DNA of 64,000 nt from Bacteroidota bacterium (GCA_023428755.1 JAEYWX010000025.1:1-64000); one strand, 5' to 3'. Positions 17,055 through 27,243 are shown, counted from the first letter of the stretch. Translations and numbers: made by a program. Notes: generated by a model not told the origin, from the sequence alone.

Positions 17055-19430
17055 ATGCGTAAACCAATCAAATTATTGTGGCGTGCCTTTTTTATCGGCT
17101 TTGGATTGTTTATTGTGCTGGTAATTGGTGCCAATTTCGGTCTGCTCGGCAAAATGCCTTCGCTTGAAGAGTTGGAAAACCCTTCGGCTTCACTCGCCAG
17201 CGAAGTCATTGCTTCTGATGGAACCCTTATGGGTAAATTTTACATGGAAGACCGTACCAATGTAGAATACAAAGACATTTCGAAAAATATTGTGAATGCA
17301 CTGATCGCAGCGGAAGATGAGCGGTTCTACACTCATTCCGGTATTGATGGCCGTGCCCTTGCCCGTGCGGTAATGAAACTGGGCAGCGATGGTGGCGGCA
17401 GTACCATTACCCAGCAGTTGGCATTAAATCTGTTTGGTGGTCGTGCAAAAAATAAAGTACTGCGTGTATTCCAGAAAATCCAGGAATGGATCATTGCTGT
17501 AAAACTGGAACGCAATTTCACCAAAGACGAAATTGTTGCATTGTATCTCAACACGGTTGAATACAGCGATAATGTATTCGGCATCCGCAATGCATCCAAA
17601 ACATTTTTTCAGAAAGAGCCATCGCTGGTAACAGTTGATGAAGCCGCCTTGCTTATTGGAATGGTGAATGCACCGTATGCTTACAATCCACGTTTGTTTC
17701 CTCCACGGGCCATGCAAAAAAGAAATGTGGTGATCAACGATATGGTGCGGAACAAATTTGTTACGCCGGAAGATGGTGAAAAACTAAAAAGTAAACCCAT
17801 CAACCTGAAATATAAAAAACTGGATGAAAGCACAGGGCTTGCACCTTACTTCCGTGACGTACTGCGTGATCAAATGAAAAAGTGGGCAAAAGAACATAAA
17901 AAGTCCAATGGCGACAGTTACAATATTTACCGTGATGGATTGAAAATTTACACAACCATCAATCCACGTATGCAGTTGTATGCAGAAGAAGCAGTAGCCC
18001 AACATATGAGTGCTTTGCAAAAAAATTACTGGACATTACCCTGGATCAAAAACAACAGCATTTGGAAAGGGCATGAAAATATTATTGAACGTAGCATGAA
18101 AGAGAGCGACCGTTGGCGTAAAATGGCGGCTTCAGGTGTTAGTGATGAAGAAATTCGAAAAGTGTTCAACACAAAAACCAAAATGAAAGTATTTGGTTGG
18201 AACACGAAACGTGAAATTGATACGGTGATGACACCATACGATTCGGTTCGTTATCATAAAATGATCATCCAGACAGGTTTTATGGTGATGGATCCGTTTA
18301 CAGGTGAAGTAAAAGCCTGGGTAGGTGGTGTTAACTTTAAGAATTTTAAATACGATCACGTAAATATCAACACAAAGCGGCAGGTGGGTTCAACCTTTAA
18401 ACCGTTGTTGTACGCACACGCTGTTGAAAATGGTTACACACCTGAAACGCCATTACCCGGCGGACCGATCAATCTTGGTGGTAAAATGATCACTGGTGGC
18501 GGTGGCCCCATGGCAATTTGCCTGGCCTTTTCGAAAAACCCGGGCGCTGCTTATTTAATGAATCAGTTTGGCGTTAAGAGTGTGATCAATTTTGCACAGA
18601 GCACCGGTATCAAAAGTGAAATGCCACCCTATCCTTCCATTGCATTGGGTAGTGCCGATATCAGCGTGTATGAAATGCTGCAGAGTTATACCATGTTCCC
18701 GACAAATGGCATGAGCACGCAACCGATTTATGTAACATGTATCGAAGACCGTAACGGTAATATTCTGCAAACGTATGCGCCGGAACAAAAAGTAGTGATG
18801 AGCGAAGCCGCTGCTTTTACGATGGTAAAAATGATGCAGGGTGTGGTTGACATTGGTACGGGACGTCGTTTACGTGGTATGGGACTTACCGGTGAAATTG
18901 CTGGTAAAACCGGAACAACAAATGGCAACACCGATACATGGTTTATCGGTTATACGCCACAGTTATTAGCTGGTGGCTGGGTTGGTTGCGATGATCCGTT
19001 TTTGAAAATGGTGGGCGAAGGTAACCGTACTGCCTTGCCGATCTGGGGTTATTTCTTTGAAAAAGTATTTGCTGATAAAACACTCGGTATTACAAAAGAT
19101 GCAAAGTTTGTACAACCGGAAAGCATGAAGGTAGAATCGTTCATGGATTATGAAAATTTTGCTGACCGTTACAGCAATGAACCCGATGCCGAAAATCCGG
19201 ATGGTGTAAATGGCACTTCCTCTGACTATGGTGATCTGAACCTTACACCTGATCCAACACTGGGTCCTGAATCGCAGTTGACAGAAGAACAAAAAGTGTT
19301 ACAGGAAGCAAAAAAACAAGACGAGAAGAAACCAGACACGAAAAAAGAGCCAACAAAACCTGCGGCAACCAATGATCCAAAGAAAGACAGCACCAAAAAG
19401 AAATGGTGGCCATTTAAAAAGAAAAATTAA
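17055..19430 (+). CDS. Class A penicillin-binding protein (transglycosylase/transpeptidase, PBP1A-like)
   Basis: About 791 residues. It polymerises and cross-links peptidoglycan. It has one N-terminal transmembrane helix (about 8-32), a GT51 glycosyltransferase domain with EDERFYTHSGID and GGSTITQQL, and a transpeptidase domain with STFKP (SxxK), SKN (SxN) and KTGTTNG (KTG). The C-terminus is Lys/Pro/Asp-rich and disordered. ATG 17055 is chosen over the upstream TTG. It follows porW by 85 bases and ends at a terminator. Confidence 0.94.
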   Translation: MRKPIKLLWRAFFIGFGLFIVLVIGANFGLLGKMPSLEELENPSASLASEVIASDGTLMGKFYMEDRTNVEYKDISKNIVNALIAAEDERFYTHSGIDGRALARAVMKLGSDGGGSTITQQLALNLFGGRAKNKVLRVFQKIQEWIIAVKLERNFTKDEIVALYLNTVEYSDNVFGIRNASKTFFQKEPSLVTVDEAALLIGMVNAPYAYNPRLFPPRAMQKRNVVINDMVRNKFVTPEDGEKLKSKPINLKYKKLDESTGLAPYFRDVLRDQMKKWAKEHKKSNGDSYNIYRDGLKIYTTINPRMQLYAEEAVAQHMSALQKNYWTLPWIKNNSIWKGHENIIERSMKESDRWRKMAASGVSDEEIRKVFNTKTKMKVFGWNTKREIDTVMTPYDSVRYHKMIIQTGFMVMDPFTGEVKAWVGGVNFKNFKYDHVNINTKRQVGSTFKPLLYAHAVENGYTPETPLPGGPINLGGKMITGGGGPMAICLAFSKNPGAAYLMNQFGVKSVINFAQSTGIKSEMPPYPSIALGSADISVYEMLQSYTMFPTNGMSTQPIYVTCIEDRNGNILQTYAPEQKVVMSEAAAFTMVKMMQGVVDIGTGRRLRGMGLTGEIAGKTGTTNGNTDTWFIGYTPQLLAGGWVGCDDPFLKMVGEGNRTALPIWGYFFEKVFADKTLGITKDAKFVQPESMKVESFMDYENFADRYSNEPDAENPDGVNGTSSDYGDLNLTPDPTLGPESQLTEEQKVLQEAKKQDEKKPDTKKEPTKPAATNDPKKDSTKKKWWPFKKKN

Positions 19431-19438
19431 CGAATAAC

Positions 19439-19466
19439 AAAGCCCCGCATTTTGCGGGGCTTTGTT
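19439..19466. terminator. Bidirectional terminator between convergent genes
   Basis: AAAGCCCCGC (19439-19448) and GCGGGGCTTT (19454-19463) form a perfect 10-bp stem with a 5-base loop. T-rich sequence follows on both strands. Confidence 0.85.
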
Positions 19467-19467
19467 A

Positions 19468-19758
19468 TTATGATAATGATATACTCCAGCTTAATTTATA
19501 AACTTCATCGGCTCCTTTTATACAGGTAAAGAGAAAGTTTGTGATAAATGGGATCTGCAACTGTTCTCCTTTTTCTTCGAATGCAACAGCGCCACTTAAA
19601 TATATAATTGACGAAGAAGTTTCCAATGCTTCACTGTTGAGTGGTACACGTTGTTTTCCATACCCCAGATCGTAGTGACGGTACGCTAATTGTTCTACCT
19701 TATTTTCCAGCAAATCGGGCCGGTCAAGTATAGCAGCAATGTGAATGGAATTGTTCAT
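19468..19758 (-). CDS. Hypothetical protein
   Basis: 96 residues, no signal peptide, no transmembrane helix and no family I recognise. It has mixed alpha/beta composition with ILDRPDLLENKVEQL near the start. It is bounded by a terminator and has its own upstream region shared with divergent glmS. The codon use looks like neighbouring genes, and the length and position support a real gene. Function unknown. Confidence 0.55.
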   Translation of the reverse strand: MNNSIHIAAILDRPDLLENKVEQLAYRHYDLGYGKQRVPLNSEALETSSSIIYLSGAVAFEEKGEQLQIPFITNFLFTCIKGADEVYKLSWSISLS

Positions 19759-19921
19759 GATCCTGTCGTATATAAAGTGAACCCAATCACCTCAACTATC
19801 CTTTTCTCTATACTATTGATGCTGCAATTGCATTTCTGATTAATAAAGAAATGTGAAAGCTGTAAAAAGCTGCTTCAGCGATGAAACGGATGCGGGAATA
19901 TTTCCGGCCAACCCTTTGGCA

Positions 19922-19937
19922 TATTTTTGCATCTTTG
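19922..19937 (+). promoter_or_regulatory. Possible Bacteroidota-type -7 element for glmS
   Basis: TATTTTTG (19922-19929) fits TAnnTTTG, the Bacteroidota -7 consensus. CATCTTTG follows at 19930-19937. They lie 26-42 bases before the glmS ATG. No convincing -33 TTG at the usual spacing was found. Confidence 0.35.
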
Positions 19938-19963
19938 TAACTTAAAACAAACTACTGATCATT

Positions 19964-21799
19964 ATGTGTGGAATCGTTGGCTATATCGGTTCACGGGAAG
20001 CCTATCCCGTAATACTGAAAGGATTAAAGCGACTGGAATACCGTGGTTACGACAGTGCCGGTGTGGCGCTGCTCAACAATGGAATGAAAGTGTATAAGAA
20101 AAAAGGCAAAGTAGCCCAGCTCGAAGAAGAAACCATCGGCAAAGACCTGCAGTCGCACATCGGTATCGGTCACACCCGTTGGGCAACACATGGAGAACCA
20201 AGCGACCGTAATGCACATCCCCATATTTCCAACAGCGGGAAACTCGCAATGATCCACAATGGCATCATTGAAAACTATGTCTCCATCAAAAATGAATTAC
20301 TGCGAAAAGGATACAGTTTTAAAAGCGATACGGATACTGAAGTGCTCTTAAACTTTATTGAAGATATTAAAACCAACAACGAATGCTCGCTGGAAGAAGC
20401 CGTGCGCATTGCATTGAAACGTGTGGTAGGTGCCTATGTAATTTTATTGATCGATGAAGATGATCCCGATACGATCATTGCAGCACGCAAAGGAAGTCCG
20501 TTGGTAATTGGCATTGGCAAGAACGAACATTTCCTTGCCAGTGATGCATCACCCATTGTTGAATACACCAAAGAAGTAGTGTATGTAAACGATTATGAAC
20601 TTGCCATTGTAAAAGCCGATGAACTGATCCTGAAAAATCTCGGCAATGAAAAAATCACACCTTACATTCAGAAACTTGATCTGGAACTGGCAGCCATTGA
20701 AAAAGGTGGTTACGATCATTTTATGATCAAAGAGATCAACGAACAACCACATACAATTTATGACTGCCTGCGTGGACGTTTAGATCCTGTTGCCGGTACT
20801 ATTACCATGGCTGGCGTACAAAATAATATTGAGCAATTAAAAAATGCACAACGCATTGTAATGATCGCCTGTGGTACCAGCTGGCATGCCGGCCTGGTGG
20901 CAGAATATATTTTTGAAGAACTCTGCCGCATTCCTGTGGAAGTGGAATATGCATCAGAATTCCGTTACCGCAATCCGGTGATCAATAAAGGCGATGTGAT
21001 CATTGCTATTTCGCAAAGTGGTGAAACAGCCGATACCATTGTAGCCATCGACAAAGCAAAAGAACAAGGTGCATTTATTTTTGGTGTAGTGAATGCGGTA
21101 GGTAGTTCCATTGCCCGTTTATCACATGCAGGTGCCTATACACATGCCGGACCTGAAATTGGTGTGGCCAGTACAAAAGCATTTACTGCACAGTTAGCCG
21201 TGTTAACAATGGTGGCATTAAAGATTGCTATTGAAAAAGGAACCATTTCGCATGAGCGTTATATGCACTTACTCGATGAGTTGCACGAAATTCCGGAGAA
21301 AGTAAAATTGTTGCTGGAACATGCAGATAAAATAAAAGAGATCGGGTTGAAGTATAAAGATGCAAGTGATTTCTTATACCTGGGACGTGGCTACAATTTC
21401 CCTGTAGCATTGGAAGGTGCATTAAAGCTGAAAGAGATTTCATACATTCATGCAGAAGGTTATCCTGCAGCAGAAATGAAACATGGCCCCATTGCATTGG
21501 TGGATGAAAAACTTCCTGTAGTATTTGTAGCCACCAAAGATCCTTACTACGAAAAAATTGTGAGCAATGTTCAGGAGATCAAAGCACGAAAGGGACAGGT
21601 AATTGCTGTGGTAACTGATAATGATGAAGTGATTCCATCCATGAGCAATGATATTATGTTTGTGCCGGAAGCAGATGAAATTGTTGCGCCGATGCTGAGT
21701 GTAATTCCATTGCAACTGCTCTCCTACTACATTGGTGTAGCCAAGGGATTGGATGTAGATAAGCCACGCAACCTTGCCAAGAGTGTAACGGTGGAATAG
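19964..21799 (+). CDS. glmS: Glutamine-fructose-6-phosphate aminotransferase (isomerizing)
   Basis: Makes glucosamine-6-phosphate from fructose-6-phosphate and glutamine, the first step to UDP-GlcNAc. 611 residues, standard length. It starts MCGIVGYIGSREA with the catalytic Cys exposed at position 2, has a class II glutaminase domain (RLEYRGYDSAG, GHTRWATHGEP), two SIS domains (CGTSWHAG, ISQSGETADT) and the C-terminal ending LAKSVTVE. No glmS ribozyme was seen; that element is known from Gram-positives. Confidence 0.97.
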   Translation: MCGIVGYIGSREAYPVILKGLKRLEYRGYDSAGVALLNNGMKVYKKKGKVAQLEEETIGKDLQSHIGIGHTRWATHGEPSDRNAHPHISNSGKLAMIHNGIIENYVSIKNELLRKGYSFKSDTDTEVLLNFIEDIKTNNECSLEEAVRIALKRVVGAYVILLIDEDDPDTIIAARKGSPLVIGIGKNEHFLASDASPIVEYTKEVVYVNDYELAIVKADELILKNLGNEKITPYIQKLDLELAAIEKGGYDHFMIKEINEQPHTIYDCLRGRLDPVAGTITMAGVQNNIEQLKNAQRIVMIACGTSWHAGLVAEYIFEELCRIPVEVEYASEFRYRNPVINKGDVIIAISQSGETADTIVAIDKAKEQGAFIFGVVNAVGSSIARLSHAGAYTHAGPEIGVASTKAFTAQLAVLTMVALKIAIEKGTISHERYMHLLDELHEIPEKVKLLLEHADKIKEIGLKYKDASDFLYLGRGYNFPVALEGALKLKEISYIHAEGYPAAEMKHGPIALVDEKLPVVFVATKDPYYEKIVSNVQEIKARKGQVIAVVTDNDEVIPSMSNDIMFVPEADEIVAPMLSVIPLQLLSYYIGVAKGLDVDKPRNLAKSVTVE

Positions 21800-21812
21800 T
21801 TTATGGTTTATT

Positions 21813-21925
21813 GTTTCTTGTTTGTAGTTTTTGGTGGGCTGCCTGATTTTACATTCATAATAACTGCAATCAAGTAACCAAATTGAACGAAAAGAACCAC
21901 AAACGAAAAACCACAAACCAGAAAC
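21813..21925. repeat. Inverted repeat between glmS and the DUF4954 gene
   Basis: A 22-base arm at 21813-21834 (GTTTCTTGTTTGTAGTTTTT) pairs with 21904-21925 (begins CGAAAAACCACAAACC), with three mismatches and a loop of about 70 bases. It fills the gap between the two genes. It may be a dispersed repeat rather than a terminator. Confidence 0.6.
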
Positions 21926-21930
21926 GTAAA

Positions 21931-24138
21931 ATGAACCCCATCAATAAACAACCGATCTCCGGCATTGGTTACAACTTTATACCGCCTGCTTATCTTCCTA
22001 AGGGAAAAGACGAGTACTACCTCCGCAACAAACAAAACCGGAGTGGTATCAATTACCGGAAGTTATCGGCATTGGAAATAGAAGTGCTGGTGCGTAACCG
22101 CAATGCGTCCGACGACTGGAATAATATTCTGGTATCAGATGCATTTAACCCGGAGCTGGTAAAGAACTGTAAGTTTTTCGGATTGGTTCGTATCGGTAAA
22201 CTGGAGCCATACTATCTCGAATTTCATTCCATCAAATTGCAGGTAGGATTATACAACAGCACCATTATCAGTTGCGATTTGGGCGACAATGTGGTAATTG
22301 ATAATGTACACTATCTCTCTCATTATATTCTTGGTAACGAAGTGATCATTACCAATGTGCATGAAATGGGCACTACCAATTATGCCAAATTCGGTAATGG
22401 TATTTTAAAAGAAGGCGAAGAAGAAAAAATCCGGATATGGCTGGAAGTATGCAATGAAAATGCCGGACGAAAAATTATTCCCTTCAATGGAATGTTACCC
22501 GGCGATGCGTGGTTGTGGAGCCGTAACAGAGACAATAAAGCCCTGCAACAAAAATTAAAAGATTTTACGGAACTGAAATTTGATAAACTGCGTGGTTACT
22601 ACGGCAAAGTGGGCGACCGTACCGTGATCAAAAGTTGTTCCATCATCAAAGATGTATGGATCGGCAGCGATGCTTACTTAAAGGGAGCAACTAAATTAAA
22701 AAACCTCACCATCAACTCATCACCCGGTGCCAGTTCGCAAGTGGGCGAAGGTTGTGAACTGGTAAATGGCATTATGAGCGAAGGATGCAAAGCTTTCTAT
22801 GGTGTAAAGGCTGTACGCTTTTACATGGCTTCGCATTCGCAGTTGAAATATGGTGCACGGCTCATCAACTCCTATCTTGGCAACAATGCAACCATCTCCT
22901 GTTGCGAAGTGTTGAATTCACTTATTTTTCCTGCTCACGAGCAACATCATAACAACTCTTTCTTGTGTGCTGCCACCATTATGGGGCAAAGCAATATTGC
23001 AGCAGGTGCTACCTTGGGCAGTAATCATAATAGTCGCAGTGCCGATGGTGAATTAATTGCAGGTCGAGGGTTTTGGCCGGGGCTATGTGTAAGCATCAAA
23101 CACAATTCAAAATTTGCAAGCTATACATTACTGGCAAAAGGTGATTACCCCGTTGAACTGAATATACCGATCCCCTTTTCACTTATCAGTAATGATGAAG
23201 CAAATAATCAATTGCAGGTGATGCCCGGCTATTGGTTTCTATACAACATGTATGCATTGGCACGCAACGCCTGGAAATACATTGACCGTGATAAACGAAA
23301 CGATAAAACGCAGTTGCTGGAATACGATTTTCTTGCTCCCGACAGTGTGAATGAATTATTCGACGCATTAGGTTTGATGGAACTGGCAACCGGTAAAGCA
23401 TTATTGGCTGATCGGGAACTGAACAGCTCATCAACAGAGGTAGCATACAGAAGAGCAGGCAAAGAAGCATTGGAGAAAAAGGATCAACGAATTGCCACAC
23501 TGGAAATACTGGCCGATGGTTTTGAAAACAGTAAACGGAAAGTACAGTTGTTGAAAGTGGAACGCAGCTATGCAATTTTCAAAGAGCTGATCGTGTACTA
23601 TGCAATGGAACAGGTACTGCATTTCGCCACAATGCGCAAACCAAAAAGTTTTGATGCATTACTTACACTTCTTCCCAAAAAACAAAAGCGGAACAACTGG
23701 ATCAATATCGGCGGACAATTGATTGAAGAAATTGCTTACACACAACTGAAACAAAAGATCACGACCAATAAAATCAAAAACTGGGATGCCGTTCACAGTT
23801 GGTACCAATCACAAGGCGAAGCATACAGCACACGGAAATTGGTGCATGCATTGGCATCGTATTTTGAATTAACGGGTGAAAAGCAATTTACGAAAGCAAC
23901 GTTGAAAACTGCTTTGCAACAATACCTGCATACAAAACAATGGATGGTTGATGGCATTCAGGAATCAAGAGCAAAAGACTATACCAATCCGTTCCGGAAA
24001 ATGGTGTACGAAACCGAAGAAGAAATGGAAGCCGTTACCGGAAAGCTGAGTGAAAATGCTTTCATCATTGAACAACTGGAAGAATTAAAAACAACAAAGG
24101 CTGCTGTGCAAAAACTCATCAAACAGTTCGCATTATAA
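21931..24138 (+). CDS. DUF4954 family protein (predicted left-handed beta-helix)
   Basis: 735 residues from ATG 21931 (the longer frame from TTG 21883 runs into the inverted repeat). It starts with the family-like N-terminus around RKLSALEIEVLVRN and DAFNPELVKNCKFFG. Hexapeptide-like repeats resembling sugar-nucleotide acyltransferases lie at about 100-400 (ISCDLGDNVVIDNV, IKDVWIGSDAYLKGATKL). A C-terminal helical region follows. The family is typical of Bacteroidota, and its substrate is not known to me. It lies 132 bases after glmS, which fits a role in sugar-nucleotide or envelope metabolism, but this is only context. Confidence 0.82.
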   Translation: MNPINKQPISGIGYNFIPPAYLPKGKDEYYLRNKQNRSGINYRKLSALEIEVLVRNRNASDDWNNILVSDAFNPELVKNCKFFGLVRIGKLEPYYLEFHSIKLQVGLYNSTIISCDLGDNVVIDNVHYLSHYILGNEVIITNVHEMGTTNYAKFGNGILKEGEEEKIRIWLEVCNENAGRKIIPFNGMLPGDAWLWSRNRDNKALQQKLKDFTELKFDKLRGYYGKVGDRTVIKSCSIIKDVWIGSDAYLKGATKLKNLTINSSPGASSQVGEGCELVNGIMSEGCKAFYGVKAVRFYMASHSQLKYGARLINSYLGNNATISCCEVLNSLIFPAHEQHHNNSFLCAATIMGQSNIAAGATLGSNHNSRSADGELIAGRGFWPGLCVSIKHNSKFASYTLLAKGDYPVELNIPIPFSLISNDEANNQLQVMPGYWFLYNMYALARNAWKYIDRDKRNDKTQLLEYDFLAPDSVNELFDALGLMELATGKALLADRELNSSSTEVAYRRAGKEALEKKDQRIATLEILADGFENSKRKVQLLKVERSYAIFKELIVYYAMEQVLHFATMRKPKSFDALLTLLPKKQKRNNWINIGGQLIEEIAYTQLKQKITTNKIKNWDAVHSWYQSQGEAYSTRKLVHALASYFELTGEKQFTKATLKTALQQYLHTKQWMVDGIQESRAKDYTNPFRKMVYETEEEMEAVTGKLSENAFIIEQLEELKTTKAAVQKLIKQFAL

Positions 24139-24153
24139 TCGACCGCCTCTTAC

Positions 24154-24567
24154 ATGAACCGCCTTGTAGATGAATACATCGAAAGCCTGCCCGATGAAAA
24201 ACGGGACATCGCCGAACAACTTCGTGAAATGATCCATGAATTGATTCCACATGTACAGGAAAAACTCAGCTTCAAAATTCCATTCTATCATTACCATGGT
24301 ATGTTCTGTTACCTTAACGAAGTGAAAGATGGAATTGATCTTGGCTTATGCCGGGGGAAAGACCTGATTGATGTATTACCACAACTGGAACAAAGCAAAC
24401 GGGTAATGGTTGCTTCGGTGATCATCCGCAGCAAAAAAGAAATCCAAACAAAAAATATACAGGAAGTATTACTCACTGCTGCCAACTGGCAGGAAGAAGC
24501 AAAGCGGTTAAAAATTTCAATGATCAATACAACGAAGAAAGCAGCAAAGAAAAATAAAACCAGGTAG
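24154..24567 (+). CDS. DUF1801 domain protein
   Basis: 137 residues. DUF1801 (YdhG/YjbR-like) fold with VDEYIESLPDEKRDIAEQLR, a central KIPFYHYHGMFCYLN and a basic C-terminus (KKAAKKNK). It starts 15 bases after the DUF4954 stop and is probably co-transcribed. Members may bind ligands or nucleic acids; no firm function is known. Confidence 0.82.
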   Translation: MNRLVDEYIESLPDEKRDIAEQLREMIHELIPHVQEKLSFKIPFYHYHGMFCYLNEVKDGIDLGLCRGKDLIDVLPQLEQSKRVMVASVIIRSKKEIQTKNIQEVLLTAANWQEEAKRLKISMINTTKKAAKKNKTR

Positions 24568-24570
24568 AAC

Positions 24571-24646
24571 TGTCATCCGGAGGCACGAGGGATCTGTTCA
24601 TCTTCAGTACAAATGCCGGCAGATCCCTGCTTCGTCGGGATTACAG
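24571..24646. repeat. Dispersed repeat with GGGATCTG/CAGATCCC arms
   Basis: GGGATCTG (24589-24596) and CAGATCCC (24620-24627) are the core of an imperfect inverted repeat of about 26-base arms (24571-24596 and 24620-24646). The TGTCATCC...GGCACGAGGGATC sequence resembles an intergenic repeat found in many Bacteroidota genomes. Confidence 0.65.
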
Positions 24647-24662
24647 CAAAACTTCAGCAAAC

Positions 24663-24689
24663 AAAAAAGCCGCTTCTTTCGAAGCGGCT
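24663..24689 (-). terminator. Rho-independent terminator of citrate synthase
   Basis: AGCCGCTTC (24668-24676) and GAAGCGGCT (24681-24689) form a 9-bp stem with a TTTC loop. On the minus strand a run of T follows. Confidence 0.85.
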
Positions 24690-24711
24690 ACACTTTATTT
24701 TCTGTTCCGGA

Positions 24712-26040
24712 TCAATCGCCCCAGATATTATCTTTTCCATCGATCCATTTTTTTACCAGATCAGTTGTAATTGATTTCGGACGCTCTAACGGGAAGCCCA
24801 ATGCTCTGTCCCAAATTAAACTCGCCATTACGCCCAATGCACGACTTACTGCAAACAATACTGTGTAATATTCATACTCCTTCATGCCATAATGTACCAG
24901 CAACGCACCACTGTGCGAATCTACATTCGGCCATGGATTTTTTACTTTCCCCAACGATTGTAAAATGGGTGGCACTACTTCATAAATATTCCACACCGTG
25001 TTTACCAATTTATCATCGGGCATATGTTTTTTACCAAATTCCATTTGTGCAGTAAAACGTGGATCGGTTTTGCGCAACACCGCATGACCATAACCCGGTA
25101 CTACTTTTCCTTCGCTCAGGGTTTTCTTAACATAGTCAGCAATTTGATCTTTTGTTGGTTCATCACTACCCAATGCTTCCTGCATTTCAAAGATCCATTT
25201 CACCACTTCCTGGTTTGCCAATCCATGTAACGGACCGGCCAACCCGTTCATACCAGCTGCATAACTCAAATACGGATCGCTCAATGCTGAACCAACCAGA
25301 TGTGTTGTATGCGCAGATACGTTACCACCTTCATGATCGGCATGAATGGTCATGTACAAACGCATCAGTTCCATAAATCCCTGGTCTTCGTAACCAAGCA
25401 TGTGTGCAAGGTTACCCGCCCAATCGAGCAAACCGTTCGGTTGTATATGATCGTTGTTTTTATACTTGCGACGGTACACATACGCTGCAATACGGGGCAG
25501 GCGTGCAATAAGGTCCATGCAATCGTCGTAAACAGGGCTCCAGTAATCTTTTTTATTAATACCCTTGGCATACTCCCTTGCAAAGTTGCTTTCGGTTTGC
25601 AGTGCCATTACACCAGTAACAAACATCGTCATGGGATGTGCATGCAGTGGCAATGCATCAATTGCATCAAACACATGGCTGGGTACATGACTGCGGCGCT
25701 GCCATACACTGGTAATATGATTGGCTTCGTCAACAGTTGGTAATTCACCCAGCAACATCAGGAAAAATAATCCTTCCGGTAAGGGCTCCTGTCCGCCTTT
25801 CGGGGCTGAGGGCAGCTTTTGCTGCAATTCAGGAATTGAATATCCACGAAAACGAATCCCTTCCTGCGAATCGAGTAAGGACGTTTCGGTTACAAGTCCG
25901 GTAATACCCCGCATTCCCTGGTAAATCTGTGAAAGGGTTACCTCCCCCGCTACTTTATTACCGTGTTCTTTTAAAATTTCTTTGATTTCAATGGCAGCCG
26001 CATCAGCTTTTACCTTAAACCGCTCTTTAATATCGCCCAT
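24712..26040 (-). CDS. Citrate (Si)-synthase, eukaryotic-like type
   Basis: 442 residues. Condenses acetyl-CoA and oxaloacetate at the entry to the TCA cycle. Active-site features: HGLANQEVVKW (His), GYGHAVLRKTDPR (His and loop) and the Asp/Arg-rich C-terminus (SRALGVMASLIWDRALGFPLERPKS). The long N-terminus (KERFKVKADAAAIEIKEILKEHG) and VTLSQIYQGMRGITGL match the mitochondrial-like class rather than the common bacterial gltA class. The gene has its own terminator. Confidence 0.93.
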   Translation of the reverse strand: MGDIKERFKVKADAAAIEIKEILKEHGNKVAGEVTLSQIYQGMRGITGLVTETSLLDSQEGIRFRGYSIPELQQKLPSAPKGGQEPLPEGLFFLMLLGELPTVDEANHITSVWQRRSHVPSHVFDAIDALPLHAHPMTMFVTGVMALQTESNFAREYAKGINKKDYWSPVYDDCMDLIARLPRIAAYVYRRKYKNNDHIQPNGLLDWAGNLAHMLGYEDQGFMELMRLYMTIHADHEGGNVSAHTTHLVGSALSDPYLSYAAGMNGLAGPLHGLANQEVVKWIFEMQEALGSDEPTKDQIADYVKKTLSEGKVVPGYGHAVLRKTDPRFTAQMEFGKKHMPDDKLVNTVWNIYEVVPPILQSLGKVKNPWPNVDSHSGALLVHYGMKEYEYYTVLFAVSRALGVMASLIWDRALGFPLERPKSITTDLVKKWIDGKDNIWGD

Positions 26041-26151
26041 TTGTTTTTGTTTTATAGTAATGAAGATCGTTACCGGTTAATGAATCTGTCAAAGTTAACC
26101 AATATGCAGTTTCACAACAATTTACTTCGCTGAAAAGTTGATGAAGTTTTG

Positions 26152-27243
26152 TTATTTCGGCGCCCTTTTGTACAGCCAGATTGCCACAAAGGCAAACAGC
26201 ACATTGGGTATCCACGCTGCAATCATGGGCGGCAGATTTCCTTTGGTTGAAAATACCATCGAGAATTTATCGATAATGATAAATGATACACCCATGATGA
26301 ATGCCAGGGCCAGGTGAAATCCACTGCCACCCCTGATCTTACGACAAGCGAGGATGGCGGCGATCATCGTCATAACAATTACCGATACCGCACTCGCATC
26401 ACGACGGTAACGTTCAAACCGGATGGCATTGATCCCTTCTGATCCACGTGTTTCTTCCTGCTTGATGAAACGGTTGAGCGAGGGTGTTTTCAATTTATCT
26501 TTCTTGAAATCATCTTCCGAAATATCAGTAGGCAAATAGCCCATCTTGAGATAATAGTTCGACAGCGATTTCACTTCTTCTTTCAACCCGTCAATTTTCC
26601 GTTCAATGGCAGCCTCCAGTTTCCACTGCTTCTTTGCCGTATCCCAGATGATGGTTTCGGACCGAAGGTTGTAATACACCTGGTTGTTTTTTACTTTCTC
26701 TAAAAAAAATCCATTGCCAATCTTGGCGGTGGTATCATAATTCCGCATCCCTGCATAGGTGTATGTATCAACCCTGAAATGAATATTGTTGAGATATTGC
26801 CGTTGCTGTTTGGCAATGTTCCCCATATCAACATATTTATTCTCGAAATTGGTGCGGATGATATTGGCTTCGGGAATCAGGAAATGATTGGCCAGTCCTA
26901 ACATAAGTGCCAAAAATATTCCACCTACCCAATACGGACGCAGAAAACGACCTAAGCTCATACCCACACTTAACATGGCCACTACTTCGCTTCGCAATGC
27001 AAGCTTGGAGGTAAAGAACACCACTGCGATCAATACAAACACCGGAAACAAAAGGGCAATGATGTGGGGAAGAAAACCGTAATAATATTTGGTAACAATA
27101 TCGCTGAAACCCAAACCACTCCGTACAAAGTCTTCACTTTTTTCGCTTGCATCAATGGCCAGCGTAATGAGCGAAAAGATCAACAGCAGAAAAAAGAAGG
27201 TTTTTAAAAACGACTTTAATATGTACCAATCAAGGATTTTCAT
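26152..27243 (-). CDS. LptF/LptG family permease
   Basis: 363 residues from ATG 27243. A permease of the lipopolysaccharide export complex (with the ATPase LptB). It has three N-terminal transmembrane helices (about 12-35, 55-80, 100-125), a periplasmic beta-jellyroll region (about 130-265) and three C-terminal helices. In Bacteroidota this family member supplies both LptF- and LptG-like roles in different copies; I cannot say which. It lies downstream of tgt. Confidence 0.87.
   Translation of the reverse strand: MKILDWYILKSFLKTFFFLLLIFSLITLAIDASEKSEDFVRSGLGFSDIVTKYYYGFLPHIIALLFPVFVLIAVVFFTSKLALRSEVVAMLSVGMSLGRFLRPYWVGGIFLALMLGLANHFLIPEANIIRTNFENKYVDMGNIAKQQRQYLNNIHFRVDTYTYAGMRNYDTTAKIGNGFFLEKVKNNQVYYNLRSETIIWDTAKKQWKLEAAIERKIDGLKEEVKSLSNYYLKMGYLPTDISEDDFKKDKLKTPSLNRFIKQEETRGSEGINAIRFERYRRDASAVSVIVMTMIAAILACRKIRGGSGFHLALAFIMGVSFIIIDKFSMVFSTKGNLPPMIAAWIPNVLFAFVAIWLYKRAPK

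Noticed and set aside
19860..19963. A glmS ribozyme upstream of glmS
   Set aside because: No ribozyme-like core was visible, and that element is known from Gram-positive bacteria.
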